DNA of 64,000 nucleotides from Rhizobiales bacterium 63-22 (GTDB taxonomy: Bacteria > Pseudomonadota > Alphaproteobacteria > Rhizobiales > Rhizobiaceae): the NCBI GenBank assembly GCA_001898995.1, contig MKVZ01000003.1, positions 19,007-83,006 of the forward strand, in the 5' to 3' direction. Position numbers and translations under genes: made by a program. This document shows, one piece after another, positions 18,441 to 27,268 of the stretch (its first letter is position 1; each line of letters begins with the position of its first letter). The notes beneath the pieces were generated by a model, which was given only the letters and a program-made list of their open reading frames with translations, was not told the DNA's origin and did not search any database.

Positions 18441-19475
18441 ATGTCCAACATGATGCGCGCGCTCGTCAAGGCCAAGGCCGAACCCGGCATCTGGATGGAG
18501 CGCGTTCCGATACCGGAGATCGGTCCGAACGACGTTCTCATCAAGGTCGGGAAGTCGGCGATCTGCGGCACGGATGTCCATATCTACAACTGGGACGAAT
18601 GGGCGCGGAAGACCGTGCCCGTGCCCATGGTGACGGGCCATGAATTCGTCGGCACCATCGCCGATGTCGGCACGGCGGTGACGGAATACAGGGTCGGGCA
18701 GCGCGTGTCCGGCGAGGGGCACATCGTCTGCGGCCATTGTCGCAACTGCCGCGCCGGGCGCGGGCATCTGTGCCGCAACACGCTGGGCGTCGGCGTCAAC
18801 CGGCCGGGGTCGTTCGGCGAATATGTCGCCATTCCGCAGCACAATGTCGTGCCGATCCCGGACGATATTCCCGACGAGGTGGCGGCGATCTTCGATCCGC
18901 TCGGCAATGCCGTGCATACGGCGCTATCGTTCGATCTGGTCGGCGAGGACGTGCTGGTGACGGGCGCCGGGCCGATCGGCATCATGGGCGCGCTGGTGGC
19001 GCAATGCGTCGGCGCGCGCAAGGTGGTCGTCACAGATATCAATCCCGTGCGGCTGGCGCTGGCCAGAAAGCTCGGCGTGCATCACGTCGTCGACGCCTCG
19101 AAGGAGAAGCTGCGCGACGTCATGCGGCAGGAAGGCATGACCGAGGGCTTCGATATCGGGCTGGAAATGTCCGGTTCGGCGGCGGCCTTCCGCGACATGA
19201 TCGACACCATGAACAACGGCGGCAAGATCGCCATCCTCGGCATCGCGCCGACCGGCTTCGAGATCGACTGGAACAAGGTCATCTTCAAGATGCTGACGCT
19301 GAAGGGCATCTACGGGCGCGAAATGTTCGAGACCTGGTACAAGATGATCGCGCTGGTGCAGGGCCCGCTCGACGTGAGCGGCGTCATCACCCACCGTCTC
19401 GGCATCGACGATTATATCGAAGGCTTCGAGGCCATGAAAAGCGGCGATGCCGGCAAGGTGGTGATGGACTGGTAA
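18441..19475 (+). CDS. tdh: L-threonine 3-dehydrogenase
   Basis: 344 residues of the zinc-dependent MDR family: catalytic zinc residues in [14 protein letters not shown] and GHEFVG, a structural zinc site [15 protein letters not shown], and the Rossmann motif [11 protein letters not shown]. It oxidises threonine to 2-amino-3-ketobutyrate with NAD+. One base after kbl, an operon. A long inverted repeat lies 60 bp downstream. Confidence 0.95.
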   Translation: MSNMMRALVKAKAEPGIWMERVPIPEIGPNDVLIKVGKSAICGTDVHIYNWDEWARKTVPVPMVTGHEFVGTIADVGTAVTEYRVGQRVSGEGHIVCGHCRNCRAGRGHLCRNTLGVGVNRPGSFGEYVAIPQHNVVPIPDDIPDEVAAIFDPLGNAVHTALSFDLVGEDVLVTGAGPIGIMGALVAQCVGARKVVVTDINPVRLALARKLGVHHVVDASKEKLRDVMRQEGMTEGFDIGLEMSGSAAAFRDMIDTMNNGGKIAILGIAPTGFEIDWNKVIFKMLTLKGIYGREMFETWYKMIALVQGPLDVSGVITHRLGIDDYIEGFEAMKSGDAGKVVMDW

Positions 19476-19534
19476 GGCGTTTCGACTTCCCTGTTCGGCG
19501 CGCGTCATATCCGCATCCGATCGCGCCGCGCAGA

Positions 19535-19605
19535 GAAACCGGCGGGGGTGACGGGGCCTGTCACACCTGTCCCCTCCCAGCCTGCCCTTCAGGGCCGCCG
19601 GTTTC
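19535..19605. repeat. Long inverted repeat (possible hairpin) after tdh
   Basis: Perfect 11-bp arms GAAACCGGCGG (19535-19545) and CCGCCGGTTTC (19595-19605) enclose a 49-nt GC-rich loop that can fold further (GACGGGG with CCCCTC). There is no T run, so it is not a standard intrinsic terminator on the plus strand. It sits between tdh and the GGDEF gene. Confidence 0.55.
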
Positions 19606-19689
19606 ATCCTCCCATCCGGATCATACATTGTCGATTCTTTTAGAAAATCAGGCTAGTTTTTTCATGTATCCGGCAACGGTGGGGCAGTC

Positions 19690-20835
19690 TTGGCACTCGA
19701 TCAGAATACTCTCTTTTTTGCGGCAGGTATCTGCTCGCTCGCTGTAGCGCTCACATTGCTGAGCGTGTGGTACCAGAATCGCGTGGAGAAATTTCTGCTG
19801 TGGGGTTCGCTGGGGATGATCCTGCTCGGGGCGGGCGCGGTTCTCTACTACTCCGGCTGTCTCGATCTCGCCTCTTCGTCCATTCTTGCCTTCGGCCTCG
19901 AAACGGTCGGATTCATGCTCCTTCTCGTCGGCGCGCGTCAGGTCGCAGGCTCCCCTTCCGGGTTCCCGCTCTGCGGAGCGGCGTCGATTTTCATCATCCT
20001 TTCCATTTCGGTCCCGATCGTTCTGGGTTTCATCGGCGTCGGGACGATCGTATTCAATCTGGCATCGGCGGCTCTGCTGCTCGTGACCGCCCGGAAATAT
20101 GCCTCCATATACAGGGAAGCGCATGTCTCCGTCGTCGCGCTGGTGATCCTCTACTCCCTGACAGCGGTATCCTTTTTCTTCTGCGGCGCGGTTCTGGCTT
20201 ATCGGCAGCAATGGATATTGACCGAGGTGCCGAACAATCGGGCCGAGGATTTCAACGCCGTCATAGCGATCATCGGCATCACCTGCATAGGCGCGCTGTC
20301 GCTGAGCCTCATCCAGTCCCGCGTTTCAAGACGGCATGCCCTCGACGCACGAACCGACAGTCTGACAGGCCTCCTCAACAGGAGGGCGCTTGTCGAATGT
20401 CTGCCCCCGGAAAAAATGCAGCCCGGCGATTCGGTCGTGATCTTCGATCTGGATGCGTTCAAGTCGATCAACGACAGCTACGGTCATTCGATCGGCGACG
20501 CCGTGCTTCTCGAATTCGCCGCCATCTTGCGGGCGAATGCCGACGAGGACACGCTGATCGCCCGGATCGGCGGCGAAGAGTTCGTCATGATCTTTCGTCA
20601 GACCGCCAACGTGAACGTTCTCACGAAAGCGGAAAATGTTCGCAAGACCTTGCTGGCGCACACGTTCCGGACGCCACGAGACATCTTCAACACGACGACG
20701 AGCGCGGGCATAGCCTTTCTGACGCCGTCGGACGATGGCTTTGAATCCGTACTCCACCGCGCGGATGCGGCGCTTTACCGTGCCAAGGAACTTGGACGGA
20801 ACAGGATCTGCACCGAGCTTCAGATCGTCGCCTGA
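19690..20835 (+). CDS. Diguanylate cyclase with N-terminal membrane sensor
   Basis: 381 residues. The first about 200 residues form six or so hydrophobic helices (an MHYT/7TM-like sensor of unknown ligand); the C-terminal GGDEF domain contains DLDAFKSINDSYGHSIGD and the active-site loop RIGGEEFVMIF, so cyclic-di-GMP synthesis is expected. No RxxD inhibitory site is obvious five residues before the loop. Start is a TTG at 19690 with GTGGGG upstream; no in-frame ATG is available before the first helix. Confidence 0.87.
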   Translation: MALDQNTLFFAAGICSLAVALTLLSVWYQNRVEKFLLWGSLGMILLGAGAVLYYSGCLDLASSSILAFGLETVGFMLLLVGARQVAGSPSGFPLCGAASIFIILSISVPIVLGFIGVGTIVFNLASAALLLVTARKYASIYREAHVSVVALVILYSLTAVSFFFCGAVLAYRQQWILTEVPNNRAEDFNAVIAIIGITCIGALSLSLIQSRVSRRHALDARTDSLTGLLNRRALVECLPPEKMQPGDSVVIFDLDAFKSINDSYGHSIGDAVLLEFAAILRANADEDTLIARIGGEEFVMIFRQTANVNVLTKAENVRKTLLAHTFRTPRDIFNTTTSAGIAFLTPSDDGFESVLHRADAALYRAKELGRNRICTELQIVA

Positions 20836-20898
20836 ACGGAAAGCCGCATCGCGGGCGAAACCGTTCGCCGCATGGTCTGACGATCTGTCACGCCATTC

Positions 20899-21825
20899 TC
20901 AGAATACGGCCTCGTCCATCGGGCGCTCCACGAATCTGAGCGCGCGGCAGAGCAATGTCGTGACGACGGTGGAATGGTCCTCCTTATCGCCCAGCTCGAA
21001 CTTGACCTTTATGTCCGGGGAAAAGGCGGCCTCGATCTCGCCTGCCATCTCGCGCGCATTCTCCACCATGCGGCGGGCGGCCCGCATCTCGTGATACGCG
21101 TCGCTGAAATTTTCCGGCGCCTGCCACGGGGCGATTTCCTGCTCGTACCGGCCGGCGGCGATATAAAGCCGAAGCCCTTCGCGCGTGCCGCATCCCTGCG
21201 CGATCCGCGCGCGCAGGCCCTCCCGGTCCCACCAGATCGAGGGGCTGAAGCTGATGCAGGCGTCGAACAGGTCGGGCCGCCGGGCCAGCGCTTCCAGAAC
21301 GAAATAGCCGGCCAGCGAATGGCCGAGCAGGGTGCGGCGGTGCGGATGCGCGTGGAAATGCGAGGCGATGTAGGGCAGAAGCTGTTCCGAAAGAAACCGC
21401 AGATAGGCGGCCTGCCCGCCGCAGGCGGCTCCCGGCGTGTCCGCCCCGGACGGACAGGCAGACGGCCCATGGGTAAAATCGAAATATCTGCGGTCGGGAT
21501 CGTAGCCCTGCGTGTTCGGATAACCGATGCCCACGACGATCGACGGGCCGATGCCCGTAGCGCGCGGCCGCCGGGCGACACGGCGGACGGTTTCCGCCAC
21601 CGTCACGAAATCGGAATTCGCGTCGAGAACATAGACGACCGGAAAACCCGACGGCGGCAGCGGCGCGTCGGGCACATAGACGAAAATCTCGTAGGCCAGC
21701 CCGGTTTCGTCGGAGCGCATCGCGAACCTGCGGCAGGACGGGAGAACGAGCCCCTCCCCGGCGCCGGCATCGGCCGGTTCCTGCAAGGCGAGCGCGTGCG
21801 CTGTCCGGGCGTGATGGTTTTTCAT
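20899..21825 (-). CDS. Alpha/beta-hydrolase, siderophore-esterase-like (IroE/BesA/Fes family)
   Basis: 308 residues with the esterase fold of the Fes/IroE group: nucleophile in LLGHSLAGYFVLEAL (about residue 170), the strand FPVVYVLDAN and the distal acid/His region EDHSTVVTT. There is no clear signal peptide. It lies 37 bp after the iron-binding-protein gene in the same direction, so release of iron by cleaving an imported ferri-siderophore ester is the likely role. It could also act on an unrelated ester. Confidence 0.82.
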   Translation of the reverse strand: MKNHHARTAHALALQEPADAGAGEGLVLPSCRRFAMRSDETGLAYEIFVYVPDAPLPPSGFPVVYVLDANSDFVTVAETVRRVARRPRATGIGPSIVVGIGYPNTQGYDPDRRYFDFTHGPSACPSGADTPGAACGGQAAYLRFLSEQLLPYIASHFHAHPHRRTLLGHSLAGYFVLEALARRPDLFDACISFSPSIWWDREGLRARIAQGCGTREGLRLYIAAGRYEQEIAPWQAPENFSDAYHEMRAARRMVENAREMAGEIEAAFSPDIKVKFELGDKEDHSTVVTTLLCRALRFVERPMDEAVF

Positions 21826-21862
21826 GACTGCGTGGTTTTCCCGGTCACTGAAAACAAAAGAA

Positions 21863-22966
21863 TCATTGCGTCCAGTAGGTTCCCACCAGCGGGACGGCCA
21901 TGAGATCGTTCAATTGTTTGCGCGTCGCGTCAACATCCAGATCCCTGAACAGGTCGGGATGCGTCCATTTGGCCAGCAGCTCCAGCGCCAGAATATCGAC
22001 CGGGGAACTGAACAACTGCTGCGAAATCCCGTGGACGGCTCCCTTCTGCACGGCGGGCAGGAGCGCCAGGCCGGGCCGCGCCAGAAGGTCGCTCATGGAC
22101 TTGGCGGTAACGGCGGCGTCGAAATGCGGCCCGATCAGCAGGCCGCCGCGATTCTTCATGTATTCCCCGCCGCTGGCGATATAGACGTCCGGCTTCGCGG
22201 AAACGACATATTCCATGTTCAGCTTCCCGAACGGCTTGTTGCCGAGAATATCGCCGATATTGCGCGCGCCGACGAATTGCAGGAATTTGCCGATCCCCTC
22301 ACTTCCCGGCGAGTTGCAGCAGGTCTCGCGGGTGGAAGCGTGGGTTTCCATGAACACGGACGGACGGGCGGCGTCCTTGAGACCGGCGATGCGGTTTGCG
22401 ATGGCCGTCCTGTGCTGTGTACGCAGGGCGACGACACGTTCGGCCTGCGCCTCGCGGCCGATGGCCTTGCCGACAATTTCAAGGCTGCGGTCGGTATTGT
22501 TCAGGGGATCGGTGACGAAATCGACGAAGATGACCGGAATCTTCGCCTGTTCGAGTTCGCGCAATTGCTGGTCGGCCCGGTGCGAGTAGACGGAGAGCAG
22601 GACCGCGTCCGGGCGGGCGGCCAGTATCTCCTCGACATTCATGTCCTGCGCGTTGCTCGCCGTGCGCGGCAGGCTGTCGATCTGCGGAAACCGCTTGCGA
22701 TAGCTGGCGTAAAGCTCGCGCCCGAAGCGGTCCACGTCATGCGGCCATGCCGCGATCAGCCCGACCGGATCGCGGGAGAGGAAGGACAGCGCGACGATCA
22801 TCCGTCCGTCGTCGACCACCAGCCGCTTCGCCGGCGCGGCCAGCGTGACGGTCCTGCCCTTGAGGTCGTGCAGAACGATTTCCGCCTCGGCGCGTGGGGC
22901 GCCGAGGACGAAAACCAGCATCGCCAGAGCGGCGAGGATGGGCCGGATGGCCAGCCTCATGCCCAT
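21863..22966 (-). CDS. Iron-siderophore ABC binding protein (FecB/BtuF-type), cluster A
   Basis: 367 residues with signal peptide (AIRPILAALAMLVFVLGAPR then AEAEI) and a class-III binding-protein fold: LKGRTVTLAAPAKRLVVDDG at the start of the mature part and VEEILAARPDAVLLS in the first lobe. Start at 22966 has GGGAG upstream; it lies 5 bp after the receptor stop. It is paralogous to the protein at 29203-30360 (shared LHPDLFRDLD-like tail, TYA/THAST...CC motif). This cluster has no own permease or ATPase, so it may use those of cluster B. Confidence 0.87.
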   Translation of the reverse strand: MGMRLAIRPILAALAMLVFVLGAPRAEAEIVLHDLKGRTVTLAAPAKRLVVDDGRMIVALSFLSRDPVGLIAAWPHDVDRFGRELYASYRKRFPQIDSLPRTASNAQDMNVEEILAARPDAVLLSVYSHRADQQLRELEQAKIPVIFVDFVTDPLNNTDRSLEIVGKAIGREAQAERVVALRTQHRTAIANRIAGLKDAARPSVFMETHASTRETCCNSPGSEGIGKFLQFVGARNIGDILGNKPFGKLNMEYVVSAKPDVYIASGGEYMKNRGGLLIGPHFDAAVTAKSMSDLLARPGLALLPAVQKGAVHGISQQLFSSPVDILALELLAKWTHPDLFRDLDVDATRKQLNDLMAVPLVGTYWTQ

Positions 22967-22971
22967 GCTCC

Positions 22972-25212
22972 CTACCATTTGTAGCTTGTCGTGGCCATGA
23001 CCGTCCGGCCCGTGCCGTAGAAGCACTGGTAGGCCGAGGCACAGGCCGAAACATAATGCTTGTCGAAGAGGTTCGTCGCGCTGACGGCCAGCTTGAGGCC
23101 CTTCAGCTTCGGATCGTAATTGCCGAAGTCGTAGCTGATGGAGGCATCCACCAGCGTGAAGGCCGGCACCTTCATCGCCTTCGTATTGGCGGCGTCGCCG
23201 TGCGACGACCCCATATAACGGACACCCGCGCCGATGTTCAGCCCCTGCAGCGCGCCATGGGGAATCGTGTAGTCCGCCCACAGGCTGGCCATGTTGTCCG
23301 GAACGCCGACCGGGGTCTTGCCCAGCGTGGACGCCACGTTGCTCTTCTTCACTTCCATATCGGCATAGGTATAGGAAGCGCTAAGGTTGAGGCCGTCGAG
23401 GAGCGCGACCTTGGCGCCGAGTTCGACGCCGCGCGAACGGATCTCGCCGGTCTGGGTCTGGCAGATGGACGAGCTGCACCCCGTATTCGATCCGGTATGG
23501 TCCAGATCGGTGGTCAGCACGTTCTGCTGGGTCAGGTTGTAGAGCGCGACGGTGAACAGGCCGTCGAAACCGTCCGGCTTGTACTTCACGCCGACTTCGT
23601 ATTGCTGGGAGGTCGTCGGCTCGAACGGAACGCCGCCATAGCCCGTCCCCATCGTGGGGTCGAAGGAGGTCGAATAGCTGGCATAGGGCGCGATGCCGTT
23701 GTCGAACTCGTAGAGCACGCCCGCCTTCCACGTGAAGGCGTGATCGCGGGTTTCGACGTCCCTGGAGGCGCCGGTGGCGAGCGTCGTGGTGGAGCTGTCG
23801 ATGGACGACCAGTCGTTGCGGCCGGCCAGCACGAAATGCCAGTTGTCGACCGTCATCTGGTCCTGCGCATAGATGCCGAGCTGCCGGCGCGTCTGGTCCT
23901 GCCGCGAGGTCAGGGCGACATTGGGCGCGCGCTCATAGACCGGATCGAGATAGTCGATATAGGTGACGGGGCCGTTGCCGTAGGTCGAGTGCGCATTGAC
24001 CCACTGATAATCCAGCCCCAACAGGACCTTGTGTTGCAGCCGGCCGGTGTCGAAATCGGCCTCGGCCTGATTGTCCACGGCCAGCGCGTCGAACCGCTCG
24101 ATGTAATGCGTGGACTGCCGCCCGAGGCAGAGATAGGCGATCCCGCCGCATCTGGCCGCCGCCGCCCAGGCCTTGGCGTTCGGCACCACCGAATAGGCCT
24201 TGAACTCGCTCTCATCGTGCATGAAGCGCAGGTTCTGCCGCAGCGTCCACACATCGTCGAGACGATGCTCGACATTGTAGCCGATGCTCGCCTGCTTGCG
24301 GTTGAAGGTATCGTAATTGGGGTTGCCGCTGAAGAAGTCGTAGGGAATGCGGCCGTTGGGATTGGCTTGCAGCGTGCCCAGCGCCGGCATCCAGTTCGTC
24401 TGCACGGATTTGGGATCGTAGGTATAGCTTCCCCTGATCGTCAGCGTCGTGTCGGTGTCCGGCTTCCATGTCAGCGTGGGCGCGATCGCCAGACGCTCGG
24501 AGCGGGAATAATCGACATCGGTATCGTAGAGGCGCCCGACGCCGGTGACGCGGTAAAGCAGGGTGCCATCCTGATTGAGCGGTCCGGTGAAGTCGAAGCC
24601 GGTCTCGGCGCGGCTATGGTTGCCGAAGCGCGTGAATATCTCGTGCGATGCCTCGGCTTCGGGCTCCTTGCTGACGAGACTGACCAGACCGCCGGGATTG
24701 CCGGAACCGTAAAGCACGGAGGAAGGCCCGCGTATGATCTCTATGCGGTCCAGAAAATAGGGATCGATCGAGGGTATGTTGTAGTTGAGACCCGCGGGCA
24801 GGCGCAGGCCGTCCCAGTAGTGGACGTAATTGGCATTGCCGCCGAAACCGCCGAAACCGCGAATATAGAGGCTGTCGAAACGGTCGCCGGGGCGGGAGCC
24901 GACAGTGACGCCCGGCTCGTAGAGAAGGGCGTTGGCGACCGTGGTCGCGCCCTGCTTCTCCGCCTGCCCGCTCGTGACGACGGAGACCGACTGCGGCGTT
25001 TCGATGATGGGCGTGTCGGTCTTGGAGCCGGCGCGGGCCTGTTTGGCCACCGGCCCCTTGTCGCCGCTCGCCTTCGACTTGCCGGCATCGACCGTGATCG
25101 TGTTCAGCTTCACCACGCCCTGATCCTGACCCCGATCCTGGGCCGGCGCCGCCGTCGCCGCAAGAAGACCCAGAGAACCTATCAACCCCGCAATGAAGAC
25201 CCTGTCGCCCAT
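22972..25212 (-). CDS. TonB-dependent siderophore receptor, cluster A
   Basis: 746-residue outer-membrane receptor: signal peptide to about residue 27 (APAQD), the plug domain with DTPIIETPQSVSVVTSGQ and IEIIRGPSSVLYGSGNPGG, then a 22-strand barrel ending in aromatic YKW. It imports a ferri-siderophore with TonB energy; ligand unknown, FhuE/FpvA-like by plug sequence. Start at 25212 has GAGAGGG upstream. A palindrome of IRO/RirA type lies 49 bp before the start, and a divergent AraC regulator follows. Confidence 0.93.
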   Translation of the reverse strand: MGDRVFIAGLIGSLGLLAATAAPAQDRGQDQGVVKLNTITVDAGKSKASGDKGPVAKQARAGSKTDTPIIETPQSVSVVTSGQAEKQGATTVANALLYEPGVTVGSRPGDRFDSLYIRGFGGFGGNANYVHYWDGLRLPAGLNYNIPSIDPYFLDRIEIIRGPSSVLYGSGNPGGLVSLVSKEPEAEASHEIFTRFGNHSRAETGFDFTGPLNQDGTLLYRVTGVGRLYDTDVDYSRSERLAIAPTLTWKPDTDTTLTIRGSYTYDPKSVQTNWMPALGTLQANPNGRIPYDFFSGNPNYDTFNRKQASIGYNVEHRLDDVWTLRQNLRFMHDESEFKAYSVVPNAKAWAAAARCGGIAYLCLGRQSTHYIERFDALAVDNQAEADFDTGRLQHKVLLGLDYQWVNAHSTYGNGPVTYIDYLDPVYERAPNVALTSRQDQTRRQLGIYAQDQMTVDNWHFVLAGRNDWSSIDSSTTTLATGASRDVETRDHAFTWKAGVLYEFDNGIAPYASYSTSFDPTMGTGYGGVPFEPTTSQQYEVGVKYKPDGFDGLFTVALYNLTQQNVLTTDLDHTGSNTGCSSSICQTQTGEIRSRGVELGAKVALLDGLNLSASYTYADMEVKKSNVASTLGKTPVGVPDNMASLWADYTIPHGALQGLNIGAGVRYMGSSHGDAANTKAMKVPAFTLVDASISYDFGNYDPKLKGLKLAVSATNLFDKHYVSACASAYQCFYGTGRTVMATTSYKW

Positions 25213-25260
25213 TTTCCCTCTCGATAGCCGCCGCCCTTGCGGACGGGACTGCATCCGGAT

Positions 25261-25285
25261 AAATATGATGGAAACTTTCATATTT
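25261..25285. promoter_or_regulatory. IRO-type (RirA-like) palindrome before the cluster A receptor
   Basis: Perfect 8-bp arms AAATATGA and TCATATTT separated by 9 bp; this contains TGA-N9-TCA, the core of the RirA iron-responsive operator of Rhizobiales. It lies 49 bp upstream of the receptor start. Confidence 0.6.
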
Positions 25286-25326
25286 TTCGCGTTATAGTGA
25301 AATGCGGCGGGAAGGCCACAGGGAAG

Positions 25327-25357
25327 TTGTTTGCGTAAACGCCATATTTGTTTGCGT
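25327..25357. promoter_or_regulatory. Direct repeats, likely AraC-regulator site
   Basis: TTGTTTGCGT occurs at 25327-25336 and 25348-25357, exactly 21 bp (two helical turns) apart, between the receptor and the divergent AraC gene. This spacing is typical of AraC-family operators. Confidence 0.55.
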
Positions 25358-25407
25358 CCGCCTTGCCCGGCGCTGTTGTCGGGCCGGAATTTGGATAGGT
25401 TCGCTGG

Positions 25408-26385
25408 ATGAACTCTCTGGTGAAAGCGCATGAATTCTTCGGACAGATGCAGGCCGGCAACCGCTCGTTCCGCCTCATCAACACGAATATCGAGTCCGAC
25501 CGGAACCTGCTCAAGGGAACCTTCACCAGAACCCGCATCCGCGACGGGCTGACGATCCATTATTCGGACGTGACCAATCTGTGCGACCTGCAAACGGAAA
25601 CCGAGGCGCCTCCGCATCTGGGCATCAAGCTGTTCTTCTGCGGCAGCGTGACGGCCAGCATCGGCGACCGGGATATTCCGATGCCCCTGCGGCAGGCTCA
25701 GGGCCGATGGATACCCTCCGCCACGCTGTTCCACCAGAAGGAGCCGGAGCTTTTCCGCCGACGCGCGGAAATCGGCGACCGGGTGCGCAAGTTTACCGTC
25801 AAGATCATGCCGGACTGGCTCGAATCCGGCGACGTGCTCGGCCATGCCAGCGCGAGGGGCCTGCGCCGGTTCATGTCGGAAAAGCTTTCGGCGCTGTCAT
25901 GGACGCCGAGCCCGTCCCTTCTGGCGCTTGCCGAGCAGGCCATAAAGCCGCCGGTGTTCGAGCCGCATCTCCATCGCCTCTATGTGGAAAGCCGGATTCT
26001 CGGCGTCATCGCGGAGGCGTTCGCGTTGCTGACGGACGGCGGCGCGGGTGAAGCCCGGCCCGGTCTCAGCATCGCCGAACGCAGGCGTCTTCTGCAAGCC
26101 GAGGAATTGCTGCGGGAGACGGCGGGCATCCCGTCCGTCGAGGAGATCGCGGCGAAGATCGGCGTGAGCGTGAATACGCTGCAACGGCTGTTCCATGCCG
26201 GCCACGGGACCACGGTGTTCCACTATGTGCGGATGCGCAAGCTGGAACAGGCGCGGCTCGCGCTCGAGAACGAGGGCGTTTCGATCGCGCAGGCGGCCTA
26301 TATCGCCGGCTACAACAGTTCGGCGAATTTCTCGACCGCCTTCAAGCGCCGATACGGCTTCACGCCGAAACAAAGCCGGCGCTGA
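25408..26385 (+). CDS. AraC-family regulator (PchR-like), cluster A
   Basis: 325 residues. The C-terminal about 100 residues carry two helix-turn-helix motifs (PSVEEIAAKIGVSVNTLQRL and QAAYIAGYNSSANFSTAFKR) with the closing YGFTPKQ signature. The N-terminal about 200 residues are a PchR-like ligand domain, which in that family senses ferri-siderophore. Divergent from the cluster A receptor, so it probably activates it when siderophore is present. Confidence 0.9.
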   Translation: MNSLVKAHEFFGQMQAGNRSFRLINTNIESDRNLLKGTFTRTRIRDGLTIHYSDVTNLCDLQTETEAPPHLGIKLFFCGSVTASIGDRDIPMPLRQAQGRWIPSATLFHQKEPELFRRRAEIGDRVRKFTVKIMPDWLESGDVLGHASARGLRRFMSEKLSALSWTPSPSLLALAEQAIKPPVFEPHLHRLYVESRILGVIAEAFALLTDGGAGEARPGLSIAERRRLLQAEELLRETAGIPSVEEIAAKIGVSVNTLQRLFHAGHGTTVFHYVRMRKLEQARLALENEGVSIAQAAYIAGYNSSANFSTAFKRRYGFTPKQSRR

Positions 26386-26479
26386 CGGGGAAGCGCCGGA
26401 TCGAGGGAAAAACCGCTGTACAATTCCATATCGGACGGCACATATTTGCCCCTAGAGTAACCCGTCCGGGAGAACCGCG

Positions 26480-27268
26480 ATCCGTACCCTCCTTGCCTCC
26501 CTTACAATTGCAGCCATCGGCCTTCTCGCCGCTTCCGCCTGTCCAGCCCTCGCGGCAGGCGGCAACGCGGATACGCCGCAAAAGACCGAAGCCACACCGG
26601 CGGGCTTCATTGCGCTGGATAAGGCAACAGGCTGCACGGCATCCAACGTCGCGGATAAATGGTGCGTCGCGCTCGCCGACGGAAACGATGCGCCGCTCGT
26701 CGTCCGGCACGACGGCAAGGCGCTGTCGCCATGGACGCCGGACGACGACGGGCGCGAATATGCCGCGCTGCCGCTCATCCATCCGCTTGCCGATGGCGCG
26801 GCGCTGGCCGTGGTGACGGCGACGCGGATGCAGACCTATTCCGGCGGCGGCGGCAGCGCTTCGGAGCAGCAGCTCGTCCTGATGCACCCAGACGGAAAGG
26901 GTACGTCTGATGTGGTCCTCACCGTTCCAGCCGACAGCAGCCTCTCCATCCGCGCCTGTTTCAGCGAAGCGGACGAGAAGAAACGCGCCGGCATCTGTCA
27001 TGACGAATACAACATGGCGGCGACGCTCTCGCTTTCCGGCGGCGGAGCCATGCCGGACGTGCATCTGGAGGTCGAGTCCACCCACTATCCGCGCGGCGTG
27101 TCGCGCGACAGGGATTCGCTGGCCATGCCGCCGCTGAAGAAACGCGATCAGGTCTGGGAGACGGACAAGGCCTGCACCTATAAACGCGATTTCCACTTCG
27201 ACGCCGGGCAGAACCGCTATGTCACGGACAAGCCGCTGCCCGATGCGTGCAGTTTCGATCAGGGATAG
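26480..27268 (+). CDS. Secreted protein of unknown function, with no standard start codon
   Basis: 262 codons. From 26480 the frame reads a clear signal peptide (RTLLASLTIAAIGLLAASAC then PALAAGG) and a mature part with four cysteines of unknown family. GGGAGA (26468-26473) sits 6 bases before position 26480, but that codon is ATC, not ATG; no ATG, GTG or TTG lies in frame between the upstream stop (26453) and the signal peptide. The next standard start is a GTG at 26810, which would remove the signal sequence. Either ATC is used, or a point change has inactivated the start. It overlaps the 3' end of the convergent ATPase gene by 10 bp. Confidence 0.6.
   Translation: MRTLLASLTIAAIGLLAASACPALAAGGNADTPQKTEATPAGFIALDKATGCTASNVADKWCVALADGNDAPLVVRHDGKALSPWTPDDDGREYAALPLIHPLADGAALAVVTATRMQTYSGGGGSASEQQLVLMHPDGKGTSDVVLTVPADSSLSIRACFSEADEKKRAGICHDEYNMAATLSLSGGGAMPDVHLEVESTHYPRGVSRDRDSLAMPPLKKRDQVWETDKACTYKRDFHFDAGQNRYVTDKPLPDACSFDQG

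Noticed and set aside
22894..25227. Very long open frame (777 codons) opposite the cluster A TonB receptor
   Set aside because: The receptor on the other strand has complete plug and barrel motifs; the antisense frame is a codon-bias shadow.
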